Assembly (NCBI GenBank): GCA_963757335.1
Contig: CAVWRJ010000021.1
Location: 248,001 to 312,000 of the forward strand
Reading direction: 5' to 3'
Origin: DASQPA01 sp963757335
GTDB lineage: Bacteria; Acidobacteriota; Thermoanaerobaculia; Multivoradales; UBA5704
DNA length: 64,000 nucleotides
The translations under genes and the position numbers were made by a program. Each line of letters opens with the position of its first letter. Positions within the stretch are counted from its first letter, which is position 1. This document shows, piece after piece, positions 28,210 through 39,209 of the stretch. The notes beneath the pieces were generated by a model. It did no database searches, was not told where the DNA came from, and saw only the letters and a list, made by a program, of their open reading frames with translations.

Positions 28210-28635
28210 TTGACCGACGATCCGGGGGCGCGAGTCGCCCAGGTCCTCGCTCAGGTGCGCTCGGGGGTGCGCCAGCGCCAGGCGGAGGTCGCCGCCGCCG
28301 GCACCGGGAGCGAGGAGGCGCAGCACAAGCTCCTCGAGCTCAAGACCCGCGAGTACGTCCAGGAGCCGCTCTGCGTCTCGCCGCGGCCGGTCCTCGGGCG
28401 GCTCCTGGTGTTCTCGCGCAAGGCGGTCTTCCACCTGTTTATGAAGTGGTTCTCCCGTCCGGTTTTAGAGCAGCAGAACCTCTACAACCAGACCGTCGCC
28501 CGGCTGCTGGAAGATCTCCTGAAGACCCAGGAGGCCACCGAGCGGCGCCTGCGCGAGCTCGAAGCCCGGCATGCCGCCGATGCCGCCGATGCCGCCAATG
28601 CCGCCGATGCCGCCACGGAGCGCAAGGCACCGTAG
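28210..28635 (+). CDS. Uncharacterised small protein with amphipathic helix and coiled-coil tail
   Basis: A 141-residue protein starting at TTG 28210, two bases after the previous stop, so translational coupling is likely. The middle has VLGRLLVFSRKAVFHLFMKWF followed by QQNLYNQTVARLLEDLL (written separately); this resembles the linker found near the N-terminus of some glycan methyltransferases and glycosyltransferases, but no catalytic domain follows. The C-terminus is a short coiled coil and an Ala/Asp repeat (AADAADAANAADAA) encoded by 9-bp repeats. I do not assign a function; its place suggests the polysaccharide locus. Confidence 0.65.
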   Translation: MTDDPGARVAQVLAQVRSGVRQRQAEVAAAGTGSEEAQHKLLELKTREYVQEPLCVSPRPVLGRLLVFSRKAVFHLFMKWFSRPVLEQQNLYNQTVARLLEDLLKTQEATERRLRELEARHAADAADAANAADAATERKAP

Positions 28636-28683
28636 CGAAATGCGTCTTCTAGAGCCTCTAGAGCCTCCCCCTTCACCCCTACC

Positions 28684-29553
28684 ATGCCCCACCTTCTCCT
28701 CACCTATCTCCTCCCGCCGGACTTAGAGGACGCCCTCGTGGCCGATCTCTTCGAGGCCGGCACCCTGGGGGTGCAGTCGGCTCCCGCCGCGGACGGCCGG
28801 CTGCGGCTCTCGGCCTGGTTCCCGGAGGGGGCCTCTCCCGAGATCGATTCCGACCGCTGGCGCTCCCGCGGGGTCGAGGCGGTGGGACGGGAGGTCCAGC
28901 CCGACACCGACTGGCTCGCCCTCTGGCGGGAGAAGGCCCAGCCCTTTCCGGTCGCCAGCGGATTCTTCGTCGATCCTCGGGAGCCAGGGGAGCCAGGGGA
29001 GCCGGCGGTGCTCCCCGCCGGCCGCCGGCTCCTCCACCTGCCGGCCCGGGGCGCCTTCGGCACCGGCAGCCATGAGTCGACGAGCCTCGTCCTCTCCCTC
29101 CTGGAGGAGGTCGACCTCGCCGGGCAACGGGTTCTGGACGTCGGCACCGGCACCGGGGTCCTCTGCTTCGCCTCCCTTCTCCTCGGTGCCCGTGGGGCGG
29201 TGGGCTTCGACGTCGACCTGACCGCCCCCTTCCATGGTCTGGAGAACCGGCGCCTCAACCGCCCAGCGACGGCCGTCGGCCCGGAGCCGGTCTTCTTCGC
29301 CGGTACCACCGCCGCCCTCCGCGCGCTGCCCCATTTCGATCTCGCCCTCGTCAACGTCGTCCCCGAGCAGATCCTCCCCGAGCTCCCCCAGATCGTGCGC
29401 TGTCTGAAGTCCGGAGGCGCCGCGATCCTCTCCGGCATCCTCGTCGAGCGCGGCCGGCAGGTGCTCGAACGGGCGCGGGGGCTGGGGCTCGCCGAGGTGG
29501 CGCGGCGGGAGGCGGGGGACTGGGTCGCCTTCCATCTCGCTCTCTCTCGATGA
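28684..29553 (+). CDS. prmA: Ribosomal protein L11 methyltransferase
   Basis: A 289-residue PrmA that trimethylates lysines and the N-terminus of ribosomal protein L11 using S-adenosylmethionine. The N-terminal domain is short; then come RGAFGTGSHESTSLVLSLLE (in part), VLDVGTGTGVLCFASLLLGA (in part) as the SAM-binding loop, and NVVPEQILPEL where PrmA usually has N-I-x-x-x-x-L. A small GEPGEP insert lies before the SAM domain. Its stop overlaps the rsmE start as ATGA; prmA-rsmE is a common bacterial pair. Confidence 0.88.
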   Translation: MPHLLLTYLLPPDLEDALVADLFEAGTLGVQSAPAADGRLRLSAWFPEGASPEIDSDRWRSRGVEAVGREVQPDTDWLALWREKAQPFPVASGFFVDPREPGEPGEPAVLPAGRRLLHLPARGAFGTGSHESTSLVLSLLEEVDLAGQRVLDVGTGTGVLCFASLLLGARGAVGFDVDLTAPFHGLENRRLNRPATAVGPEPVFFAGTTAALRALPHFDLALVNVVPEQILPELPQIVRCLKSGGAAILSGILVERGRQVLERARGLGLAEVARREAGDWVAFHLALSR

Positions 29554-30251
29554 TCACTCTCCTCGCCGACCCCGCGCGCCTCGCCGGGCCGACCCTGACG
29601 ATCGAGGGGGAGCCCTACCGGCATCTCTTCCGCGCCCGGCGGGTGGCGGCGGGCGAGCGGCTGCGGGTGGTCGACGGGGAGGGGAGGGCGCGCTTCGGGG
29701 AGGTGGCGCGGGTGGGGAAGGCCGCCGCCACGGTCACCCTGGGCGAGCCGGCGCCGGATCTGGAGCCGGCGGTGCGGGTCGATCTCCTCGTCACCACTCT
29801 CAAACCGGAGCGGGCCGCCTGGCTGGTCGAGAAGGCGACCGAGGTCGGGGTCTTCGCCATCCGCTTCCTCCACAGCTCCCGCGCCCCCCGCACCTTCGGC
29901 GACGGCACGGTCGAGCGCCTGCGGCGGGTGGCGGCGGCGGCGGTCGAGCAGTGCGGCCGGGCTCGCCTACCTCAGGTCACCGGCACCCATCCCTGGGAAG
30001 AGCTGGAAACGCTGACGGCGGGGTTTGCCGACCGCCGGGTGCTGGACACCGCGGCCGTCCTCCCCGAGATGCCGACCGCCGGAGCCTGCTCGCCGGTGGC
30101 CCTTCTCGTCGGTCCCGAGGGCGGCTGGACGGAAGAGGAACGGGCGGAGCTCTGCGCCACGGGCTGGCGGCCGCTCGGCCTGGGGGCCCGGGTGCTGCGG
30201 ACCGAGACCGCCGCGGTCGTCGGCGTAGCACGATTCGTGCTGTCCCCGTAG
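29550..30251 (+). CDS. rsmE: 16S rRNA (uracil-1498-N3)-methyltransferase
   Basis: A 233-residue SPOUT-class methyltransferase that modifies U1498 of 16S rRNA. Seen: the PUA-like N-terminal part with YRHLFRARRVAAGERLRVVD in part, KPERAAWLVEKATEVGV, the EQCGRARLPQV motif and the knot signature VGPEGGWTEEERAEL plus LGARVLRTETAAV. Length is normal. It overlaps prmA and is followed by a 60-bp gap with a GC-rich palindrome around 30257-30271 that might act as a weak terminator. Confidence 0.94.
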   Translation: MITLLADPARLAGPTLTIEGEPYRHLFRARRVAAGERLRVVDGEGRARFGEVARVGKAAATVTLGEPAPDLEPAVRVDLLVTTLKPERAAWLVEKATEVGVFAIRFLHSSRAPRTFGDGTVERLRRVAAAAVEQCGRARLPQVTGTHPWEELETLTAGFADRRVLDTAAVLPEMPTAGACSPVALLVGPEGGWTEEERAELCATGWRPLGLGARVLRTETAAVVGVARFVLSP

Positions 30252-30311
30252 ACACCGACCCCGGGTCGGGGCTAGCATCGGATCTTTAGAGACCCCCAAA
30301 AGGAGGGCGCC

Positions 30312-31271
30312 TTGTCGAGAGAGCTCTATCCCGACGTCCGGTGGATCTGGATGAACGGCCGCCTCGTCGAGTTCGAGAAGGCCACGGTCCATGTCATGAC
30401 CCACGCGCTGCACTACGGCTCGGGGGTCTTCGAAGGTGTCCGCTGCTACAAAACGCAGCAGGGCTCGGCGGTCTTCCGCCTCCCCGAGCACACCAAGCGC
30501 CTGCGCAACTCGGCCAAGATCTACCGCATGGAGCTGCCGCTCTCCGACCGCGAGATCGACCAGGCGGTCTTGGAGACGATCCGGGCCAACGAGTTCGACG
30601 CCTGCTACATCCGACCGCTCGTCTTCCGCGGCTTCGGCCCCATGGGGGTCAACCCGCTCAAGGCACCGGTCGAGATGACGATCGCGGTCTGGCCCTGGGG
30701 CCGCTATCTCGGCGAGGATGCCTTAGAGCGCGGGGTCGACGTCTGCGTCTCCTCCTGGCGCCGGGCGGCACCGAGCACCTTCCCCGCCACGGCGAAAGCC
30801 ACCGGCAACTACCTGAACGCTCAGCTGATCAAGATGGAGGCGATCGCCAACGGCTACGCCGAGGGGATCGGCCTCGACATCTCGGGGCACGTCAGCGAGG
30901 GCTCGGGGGAGAACCTCTTCCTGGTCAAGGACGGGGTCCTGATCACCCCGCCGGTCGCCTCGTCGCTCCTCTCCGGCATCACCCGCGACGCGGTGATGAA
31001 GATCGCCGAGGACCTGGAGATCCCGGTGCGCGAGAGCCTCGTCCCCCGCGGCCTCCTCTATACCTGCGACGAGCTGTTCTTCACCGGCACCGCGGTCGAG
31101 ATCGCCCCCATCTGCTCGGTCGACCGCCTGACCGTCGGCGAGGGGCGGCCGGGGGAGATCACCCGCCGGATCATGGCCGAGTTCCAGCGCATCGTGACCG
31201 GCGAGACCCCCGACCGCCACGGCTGGTTGACCCCGGTCGGGGTCCCGGTGGCCCGGGAAGCGGTGACCTAA
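30312..31271 (+). CDS. ilvE: Branched-chain amino-acid aminotransferase
   Basis: A 319-residue fold-type IV PLP enzyme that exchanges the amino group between glutamate and Val, Leu or Ile. It begins at TTG 30312, six bases after a perfect AGGAGG. Motifs: VMTHALHYGSGVFEGVRCY in part, the PLP lysine in ATAKATGNYLNAQ, HVSEGSGENLFLVKDG and SSLLSGITRDAVM. Length matches the IlvE family. The stop is directly followed by the pilT GTG with no gap, but the functional link is probably accidental. Confidence 0.95.
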   Translation: MSRELYPDVRWIWMNGRLVEFEKATVHVMTHALHYGSGVFEGVRCYKTQQGSAVFRLPEHTKRLRNSAKIYRMELPLSDREIDQAVLETIRANEFDACYIRPLVFRGFGPMGVNPLKAPVEMTIAVWPWGRYLGEDALERGVDVCVSSWRRAAPSTFPATAKATGNYLNAQLIKMEAIANGYAEGIGLDISGHVSEGSGENLFLVKDGVLITPPVASSLLSGITRDAVMKIAEDLEIPVRESLVPRGLLYTCDELFFTGTAVEIAPICSVDRLTVGEGRPGEITRRIMAEFQRIVTGETPDRHGWLTPVGVPVAREAVT

Positions 31272-32453
31272 GTGAACATCAACGACCTGCTGAAGATCGC
31301 CGTCGAGCGCAAGGCTTCCGACCTCCACTTGAAGGTGGGGAGCCATCCGGTCATCCGCGTCGACGGCGATCTCATGTCGCTCTCCGACCTGAAGCGGCTC
31401 ATGCAGGAGGACACCATCGCCATGGCGTTCTCGATCATGAACGCCCGCCAGAAGCAGCGCTTCAAGGAGGAGTACGAGCTCGACATCGCCTACTCGGTGC
31501 CGGGGCTCGGCCGTTTCCGCTGCAACGTCTTCCAGCAGCGCGGCGCGGTCGGCCTCGTCCTCCGGGTCATCCCGGCGCGCATCCAGAGCATCCGCGAGCT
31601 GATGCTGCCGACGGTGATGGAGAAGATCTGCGAGGAGCGGCGGGGGCTCATCCTCTGCACCGGGACGACCGGCTCGGGGAAGTCGACGAGCCTGGCGGCG
31701 ATGATCGACTACATCAACTCGAACCGCACCGAGCACATCATGACGATCGAGGACCCCATCGAGTTCCTCCACCGGGACAAGAAGGCGATCGTCAACCAGC
31801 GGGAGATCGACGTCGACACCCGCGCCTTCGCCCCGGCTCTCCGCTCGGCGCTGCGCCAGGACCCCGACGTCATCCTGGTCGGCGAGATGCGCGACTACGA
31901 GACGATCGAGACCGCGCTCCTGGCGGCCGAGACCGGCCACCTCGTCTTCTCGACCCTCCACACCCTGGACGCGACGGAGACCATCAACCGCATCATCTCG
32001 GTCTTCCCGCCGCACCACCAGAAGCAGATCCGGATCCAGCTCGGCCAGGTGCTGAAGGCGGTCGTTTCGCTCCGCCTCCTGCCGCGCGCCGACGGCATCG
32101 GCCGGGTGCCGGCGGTCGAGGTGCTGATCTCGACCCCCTACATCCGCGACTGCATCGAGAACAAGGACAAGACCAAGTACATCCGCGAGCAGATCGCCCT
32201 CGGGACCTCGCAGTACGGGATGCAGACCTTCGACCAGTCGCTCTACCAGCTCTACAAGAGCGGCCTCATCACCTTGGACGAAGCCATGCGCCGGGCCTCG
32301 AACCCCGACGAGTTCAAGCTCAAGATCCAGGGGGTCCAGTTCACCGCCGACATCTCCCGCGACCAGATGGACGAGTCGCTCGAGATCCCCGGCGACGGCG
32401 ACCTGATGGCGAGCGAGTCGCCGTTCGAGATCGACATGGGGAGCGGGCACTAG
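31272..32453 (+). CDS. pilT: Type IV pilus retraction ATPase PilT
   Basis: A 393-residue hexameric ATPase that drives pilus retraction and twitching at the inner membrane. Seen: N-terminal KASDLHLKVGSHPVIRVDG, Walker A TGTTGSGKSTSL, Asp box MTIEDPIEFLH, Walker B ILVGEMRDYETIETAL and His box HLVFSTLHTLDA. The GTG start at 31272 immediately follows the ilvE stop. The C-terminal 45 residues form an acidic extension with no motif. PilU is a close paralogue; with no neighbour genes the PilT call rests on overall pattern. No other pilus genes are in the window. Confidence 0.92.
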   Translation: MNINDLLKIAVERKASDLHLKVGSHPVIRVDGDLMSLSDLKRLMQEDTIAMAFSIMNARQKQRFKEEYELDIAYSVPGLGRFRCNVFQQRGAVGLVLRVIPARIQSIRELMLPTVMEKICEERRGLILCTGTTGSGKSTSLAAMIDYINSNRTEHIMTIEDPIEFLHRDKKAIVNQREIDVDTRAFAPALRSALRQDPDVILVGEMRDYETIETALLAAETGHLVFSTLHTLDATETINRIISVFPPHHQKQIRIQLGQVLKAVVSLRLLPRADGIGRVPAVEVLISTPYIRDCIENKDKTKYIREQIALGTSQYGMQTFDQSLYQLYKSGLITLDEAMRRASNPDEFKLKIQGVQFTADISRDQMDESLEIPGDGDLMASESPFEIDMGSGH

Positions 32454-32521
32454 GCTCCTGAGAGCAGCAGGTCCTCAGCCTGATTGGGATCGGCGGCATC
32501 GGCGGGATCAACCCGCCTGGA

Positions 32522-32709
32522 AGCCCCGAAGGGGCAAAGGCATGTAGCCTGGGGCGCAAGCCCCAGGTGAGAGACAAAAGAGATCCAGCCCCGAAGGGGC
32601 GACGGAAAGCCCGCCACTGCCGTCGCCCCTTCGGGGCTTTGAATTCAATAGGTGGATCCTGTCCAGGGGCTTGCGCCCCTGGCTACATGCCGTCGCCCCC
32701 TCCGGGGCT
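32522..32709. repeat. Cluster of GCCCC-GAAG-GGGC palindromes
   Basis: Five hairpin-forming units lie between pilT and recX: AGCCCCGAAGGGGC twice, GCCCCTTCGGGGC, CTGGGGCGCAAGCCCCAG and CAGGGGCTTGCGCCCCTG, the last two being inverse of one another. One is followed by TTTG and might terminate pilT. Similar palindromes are scattered in many planctomycete, acidobacterial and related genomes. Confidence 0.85.
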
Positions 32710-32737
32710 ACTACTGTTGGCTACCCGCCACCGAGAC

Positions 32738-33196
32738 ATGCCCACCGCCTACGAGAAAGCCGTCCAGCTCCTCGCCTCCCGCCCGCACTTTAGGCGGGAG
32801 ATCGAGCAGAAGCTCGCCACCCGCAGCTTTCCGAAGGACGAGATCGCGGCGGCGCTCGACCGGCTGACCTCGGAGGGGTATCTCGACGACCGGGCGGCGG
32901 CGGAGGGGTTCCTCCGTGGCCGGCTGTCGCGGGGGGAGGGGCGGCTGCGGCTCGCCGCCGAGCTGGCGCGGCGGGGGGCGCCCGCCGAGATCGCCGCGGC
33001 GGCGCTCACCGCCCTCCTTCCCGAGGACGACCTGCCGGCGACCCGCGAGGCGGCGGCCCGCTGGGCCCGGCGCGGGGGGAAGGAGCCGGCGGCGCTCGCC
33101 CGGCACCTGGCGCGCAAGGGGTTCTCCCGCCGTGCTATCGTCCAGGTTTTGAGGGAAGAGGGGAGCGAGGCCGTAGGCGAGGGGATGGACGACTAG
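32738..33196 (+). CDS. recX: Regulatory protein RecX
   Basis: A 152-residue RecX family protein, which binds RecA filaments and limits recombination. It has the three helical repeats expected: YEKAVQLLASRPHFRREIEQKL in part with the RecX motif R-x-H/R-x-x-x-E-L, LTSEGYLDDRAAAEGFLRGR in part, and a C-terminal ALARHLARKGFSRRAIVQVL in part. The ATG at 32738 is chosen because it leads directly into the first repeat. recA is not adjacent; alaS follows after 54 bp, an arrangement also known in other bacteria (recX next to alaS). Confidence 0.88.
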   Translation: MPTAYEKAVQLLASRPHFRREIEQKLATRSFPKDEIAAALDRLTSEGYLDDRAAAEGFLRGRLSRGEGRLRLAAELARRGAPAEIAAAALTALLPEDDLPATREAAARWARRGGKEPAALARHLARKGFSRRAIVQVLREEGSEAVGEGMDD

Positions 33197-33250
33197 CCCC
33201 GCGCCCCGGTCTCCCGTCCCTCCCGTTCCCCCCTCGACTCCACCGACGAT

Positions 33251-35920
<2,670 letters not shown>

Positions 35921-35968
35921 GGCTGGGGCTGGGCAAATGAAATGGATCGGAACTTCTAGGATGAGAAC

Positions 35969-36388
35969 ATGAAAAAGTCGGACGCGAGCCAAGACCAGTC
36001 GGCATCGGAGCTCATCTCGAAAAGAATCGCCGAGCTCGGGGACTGGCGCGGGGAAACCCTCGGCAGAATGCGCAAGCTCATCAAGGAAGCAGACCCGGAT
36101 GTCGTCGAGGAGTGGAAGTGGATGGGCACTCCGGTCTGGTCGCACGACGGCATCCTCTGCACTGGCGAATCCTACAAGAATGTCGTGAAGCTTACCTTCG
36201 CCAAGGGCGCGTCGCTGAACGATCCGGCCCGTCTCTTCAACTCGAGTCTCGACGGAAACGTACGCCGCGCGATCGACATCCACGAAGGAGAAGAGGTTGA
36301 CGAGTCCGCCTTCAAGGCGCTCATTCGCCAAGCGGTCGGCGTCAACAGTTCTGGCAAGTCGAAACCTGCGAAGAAGGCGAAGTCCTGA
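35969..36388 (+). CDS. DUF1801 domain-containing protein
   Basis: A 139-residue protein with the DUF1801 (YdhG-like) core: GETLGRMRKLIKEADPDVVE in part, EWKWMGTPVWSHDGILC, YKNVVKLTFAKGASLNDP and ARLFNSSLDGNVRRAI. Family members are small cytosolic alpha/beta proteins related to the frataxin/Nqo15-like fold with no settled function, possibly iron binding. A lysine-rich tail (KSKPAKKAKS) follows. Its base composition is lower in GC than neighbours, which hints at a more recent acquisition. It lies 48 bp after alaS. Confidence 0.85.
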   Translation: MKKSDASQDQSASELISKRIAELGDWRGETLGRMRKLIKEADPDVVEEWKWMGTPVWSHDGILCTGESYKNVVKLTFAKGASLNDPARLFNSSLDGNVRRAIDIHEGEEVDESAFKALIRQAVGVNSSGKSKPAKKAKS

Positions 36389-36582
36389 GGGATTCCGCCC
36401 CTGAACAGGTTCGACATCGGCGTGGCGGAGGTGGGCCTGAGAGCATGCCACCCCTAGCGTCCGCCCTACCCCCCGCTGCTCCCAATATTTAGCCCCCCTT
36501 GAATATCTCCTCCGGGCGCGCTACTATCCACGCCAGTAGTCCTTACTTAGTTCGGCAGCTCGTTTTTCGTTTCGAAGAAGCG

Positions 36583-37239
36583 ATGAAGACTCGAGTCCTC
36601 ACGGCGCTAGCCGTCTTTCTCTGCCCGCTCTTAGCGGCGGCGCAGGTCCGGGTCACCATCGGCCAGAACGGCCGGAAGGTGATCTGCAACGAGTCGGTCG
36701 ACCAGCACGAGCGGCGGGTCTCCGACCGGCTCGTCCCCATCCCCGACTCCCGGATCGAGCCGCTCATCGCCCGCCACGCCGACCGCCAGCAGCTCGATCC
36801 CCGGCTGGTGCGAGCGGTCGTCCAGGTGGAATCGGGGTACAACGTCCGCGCCCGCTCGCCCAAGGGGGCCATGGGGCTGATGCAGCTGATGCCGGACACC
36901 GCCGTCGAGCTGGCGGTCTCCGATCCGTACGATCCGGACCAGAACCTGCGCGGCGGCACCACCTACCTGCGGCGGATGATCGACCGCTTCAAGGGGCAGG
37001 TCGAGCTCGCCGTGGCGGCCTACGACGCCGGTCCCGAGGCGGTGGCGAAGCACAACGGCATCCCGCCCTACGCCGAGACCCGCGACTACGTGAGGCGGGT
37101 GCTCGCCCTCTACCATGGGGGGGGCAGCGGACCGCTGCCGCGGCTGGGGATCATCGGCCCCGGCGGGGTCAAGACCTACCTTACCCGCGAAGGCAACAAC
37201 CGCCTGCTGCTGACCTCGACCTTCAACGGCGGCCGATAG
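36583..37239 (+). CDS. Lytic transglycosylase, SLT domain protein (exported)
   Basis: A 218-residue protein with a signal peptide (MKTRVLTALAVFLCPLLAAA) and a goose-lysozyme-like SLT domain that would cleave peptidoglycan in the periplasm. Motifs: LDPRLVRAVVQVESGYNV with the catalytic Glu, SPKGAMGLMQLMPDTA, NLRGGTTYLRRMI and VELAVAAYDAGPEAV. I chose ATG 36583 at the signal peptide rather than the longer reading frame upstream. A short RVTIGQNGRKVICNE stretch before the SLT domain is a DUF4124-like segment often seen in such proteins. Confidence 0.92.
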   Translation: MKTRVLTALAVFLCPLLAAAQVRVTIGQNGRKVICNESVDQHERRVSDRLVPIPDSRIEPLIARHADRQQLDPRLVRAVVQVESGYNVRARSPKGAMGLMQLMPDTAVELAVSDPYDPDQNLRGGTTYLRRMIDRFKGQVELAVAAYDAGPEAVAKHNGIPPYAETRDYVRRVLALYHGGGSGPLPRLGIIGPGGVKTYLTREGNNRLLLTSTFNGGR

Positions 37240-37249
37240 GCCGGTTCTC

Positions 37250-37293
37250 GCCGGTTTCACGCTGGCTTCACGCTGGTTTCACGCTGGTATCAA
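37250..37293. repeat. 11-bp tandem repeat, four copies
   Basis: Four head-to-tail units close to GCTGGTTTCAC lie between the lytic transglycosylase stop and pgsA. No function is apparent. Confidence 0.8.
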
Positions 37294-37367
37294 AAACTCG
37301 CGAACGTTCGGCGGCGGAGAGCGTGGCATACAATGCCCCGGGCGAGATCCGTCCGCCCGCTTCCGCG

Positions 37368-37949
37368 ATGCTCAACGTCCCGAACGTCCTCACGATCTGC
37401 AGGATTCTGCTGGTGCCGCCCCTCGTGGTGGTGCTGCTCACCAAGTTCCCCGGCAAGGAGTTCGTCGGCCTGGGGCTCTTCCTCCTCGCCGCCCTGATGG
37501 ACTTCCTGGACGGCTTCCTCGCCCGGCGGCGCAACCAGGTCACCCGGCTGGGGACCCTCCTCGATCCCGCGGCCGACAAGATCCTCATCTCCGCCGCCTT
37601 CATCTCGCTGGTCGAGCTCGATCACCAGCTGGTGCCGGCGTGGATCGTCGTCGTCATCATCGCCCGCGAGTTCGCCGTCTCGTCTCTCCGCAGCTTCGCC
37701 GCCGCCGAGAACCTCATCATCCCCTCGGGGATGTCGGGGAAGGTCAAGACGTTCGTTCAGATCGTCTCGATCGCCCTCCTCATCATCTACCAGCAGCTCG
37801 ACCAGTTCCGCCACCTGGCGCCCATCTCGCTGTGGGCGGCCCTCCTCGTCACGGTCTACTCCGGAGTCGAGTACTTCATCCGTTTCGGCCGGCTCATCCT
37901 GCACGGCGAGACCCCGGCGTCCATGCAGCGCCCGTCGTCCCGGCGATGA
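37368..37949 (+). CDS. pgsA: CDP-diacylglycerol--glycerol-3-phosphate 3-phosphatidyltransferase
   Basis: A 193-residue integral membrane CDP-alcohol phosphatidyltransferase making phosphatidylglycerol phosphate. The family motif D-G-x2-A-R-x8-G-x3-D-x3-D reads DFLDGFLARRRNQVTRLG then TLLDPAADK. About five membrane helices are present. ATG 37368 (MLNVPNVLTICRILL) is the normal start; an in-frame ATG 45 bp upstream adds an unlikely Pro-rich tail. The C-terminal PGTS-like motif is unremarkable. It is followed by the TIR gene 45 bp downstream. Confidence 0.94.
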   Translation: MLNVPNVLTICRILLVPPLVVVLLTKFPGKEFVGLGLFLLAALMDFLDGFLARRRNQVTRLGTLLDPAADKILISAAFISLVELDHQLVPAWIVVVIIAREFAVSSLRSFAAAENLIIPSGMSGKVKTFVQIVSIALLIIYQQLDQFRHLAPISLWAALLVTVYSGVEYFIRFGRLILHGETPASMQRPSSRR

Positions 37950-37994
37950 GGCCCAAAAGCGCGGGCCGGATCTCCAGCTGAGGACGGAGAAAGA

Positions 37995-39209
37995 ATGAAA
38001 CCGCGGATCTTCATCGCCTGTTCGAGAGAAGCGCTGGACGTGGCCTATGCGATCCAGGAGAACGTGTCCAGGGAGGCCGAGGCCACGGTCTGGGACCAGG
38101 ACGTCTTCCAACCGTCCAGCTACACCCTGGAAGATCTGGTCAAGCAGCTCGACCGGGTGGACTCCGGGATCTTCATCTTTTCTCCCGAGGACACCGTGAA
38201 GCTGCGCGACGCGACCTACGCGGCGGTGCGCGACAACGTGCTCTTCGAGCTCGGGCTCTTCATCGGCCGGCTGGGTCGAGAGCGGAACTTCATCATCAAG
38301 CCGACCGGCGTCCAGGACTTCCGATTGCCGACCGATCTCATGGGCCTGGGGCTCCTCGAGTTCGACCCCGATCGCCAGGATGGGAATCTGAACGCGGCTT
38401 TGAGCCCCGCCTGCCGCAAGATCCTGAAGCGCCTGCAGCAGCTGCCGCCGAACCGTGGCCGGGAGATCGCGGCCCCTCCGGAGCCCGAAGCCGCCCCGGC
38501 GCCGCTCCAGATCAACATTCCCGACCAGATCCTGCTCGGCCATTTCATGGGGAGCCTGCAGGCGATCGTCTTCGTGGACCTCTTCAACCCCGGCCGGGAG
38601 GTCGCCAATCTATCGCGGCTCCGGTGCGTGCTCCGCGGCCCCACGGGGGTGATCTACGATCTTCCGGCGCGGAACACCCTCTCCCGGCAGCCGCCTCCGC
38701 CGGGCCAGTTTGCGGTCGAGTACCCCCTCATCCGCGTCGTCCTCAAGGCGAACGAGGACTGGGGAGAGAGCATCCGTTTCTGTGAGCGGTGGATCGGGGA
38801 CCAGCAGGAGCAGGTCGACCGGATCTTGATGAAGGTCAGGGACAGCATCAGCGCCAGGCAGTCGGCGAATCCTGGCGGCAGCCTGGTCGAGGCGGACCCG
38901 GAGATCGTCGACGAGGCCCGGGCCTTCTTCGCGAGCACGTTCACCCTCACCCCGGGAGAGTACCAAGGGTTCCTCGTCGTCGAGGGCGAGCGGCTCTTAG
39001 GGGTGAAAGGATTCGTGCTGACTCTCTCCGAGAGCTTGATCGAGAGCCTGAAGCTGGTGACGACCCGGGGCTACAAGTATGGCTACGGCATCTGTTTTCC
39101 CAACAACGACCCCCAGTACAGCCCCTGGCCAGGCATCCGGGTGATCGATGACGAGAAGGCCAGGGCCGCCTATCAGGAGCTGAGGAAAGGCTCGACCGCC
39201 AGCCCGTAG
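37995..39209 (+). CDS. TIR-like domain protein (Cap12/Pycsar-effector type) with unknown C-terminal domain
   Basis: A 404-residue protein. Residues 1-130 match the predicted nucleotide-binding TIR-like family used by CBASS and Pycsar effectors: RIFIACSREALDVAYAIQE, WDQDVFQPSSYTLEDLV, SGIFIFSPEDTV, then VLFELGLFIGRLGRERNF and LPTDLMGLGLLEFD. The FELG glutamate is at the catalytic position of NAD-cleaving members. After a proline-rich linker, residues 170-395 form a beta-rich region (VFVDLFNPGREVANLSRLR, YQGFLVVEGERLLGVKGF) with an inserted helix; I do not recognise it. No CD-NTase or cyclase gene is adjacent. A stand-alone antiphage NADase is plausible but inferred. Ribosome site: GGAGAAAG. 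Confidence 0.75.
   Translation: MKPRIFIACSREALDVAYAIQENVSREAEATVWDQDVFQPSSYTLEDLVKQLDRVDSGIFIFSPEDTVKLRDATYAAVRDNVLFELGLFIGRLGRERNFIIKPTGVQDFRLPTDLMGLGLLEFDPDRQDGNLNAALSPACRKILKRLQQLPPNRGREIAAPPEPEAAPAPLQINIPDQILLGHFMGSLQAIVFVDLFNPGREVANLSRLRCVLRGPTGVIYDLPARNTLSRQPPPPGQFAVEYPLIRVVLKANEDWGESIRFCERWIGDQQEQVDRILMKVRDSISARQSANPGGSLVEADPEIVDEARAFFASTFTLTPGEYQGFLVVEGERLLGVKGFVLTLSESLIESLKLVTTRGYKYGYGICFPNNDPQYSPWPGIRVIDDEKARAAYQELRKGSTASP

Noticed and set aside
37995..39209. A complete CBASS or Pycsar operon
   Set aside because: The neighbours are pgsA and a hydrolase; no nucleotidyltransferase or cyclase gene is present.
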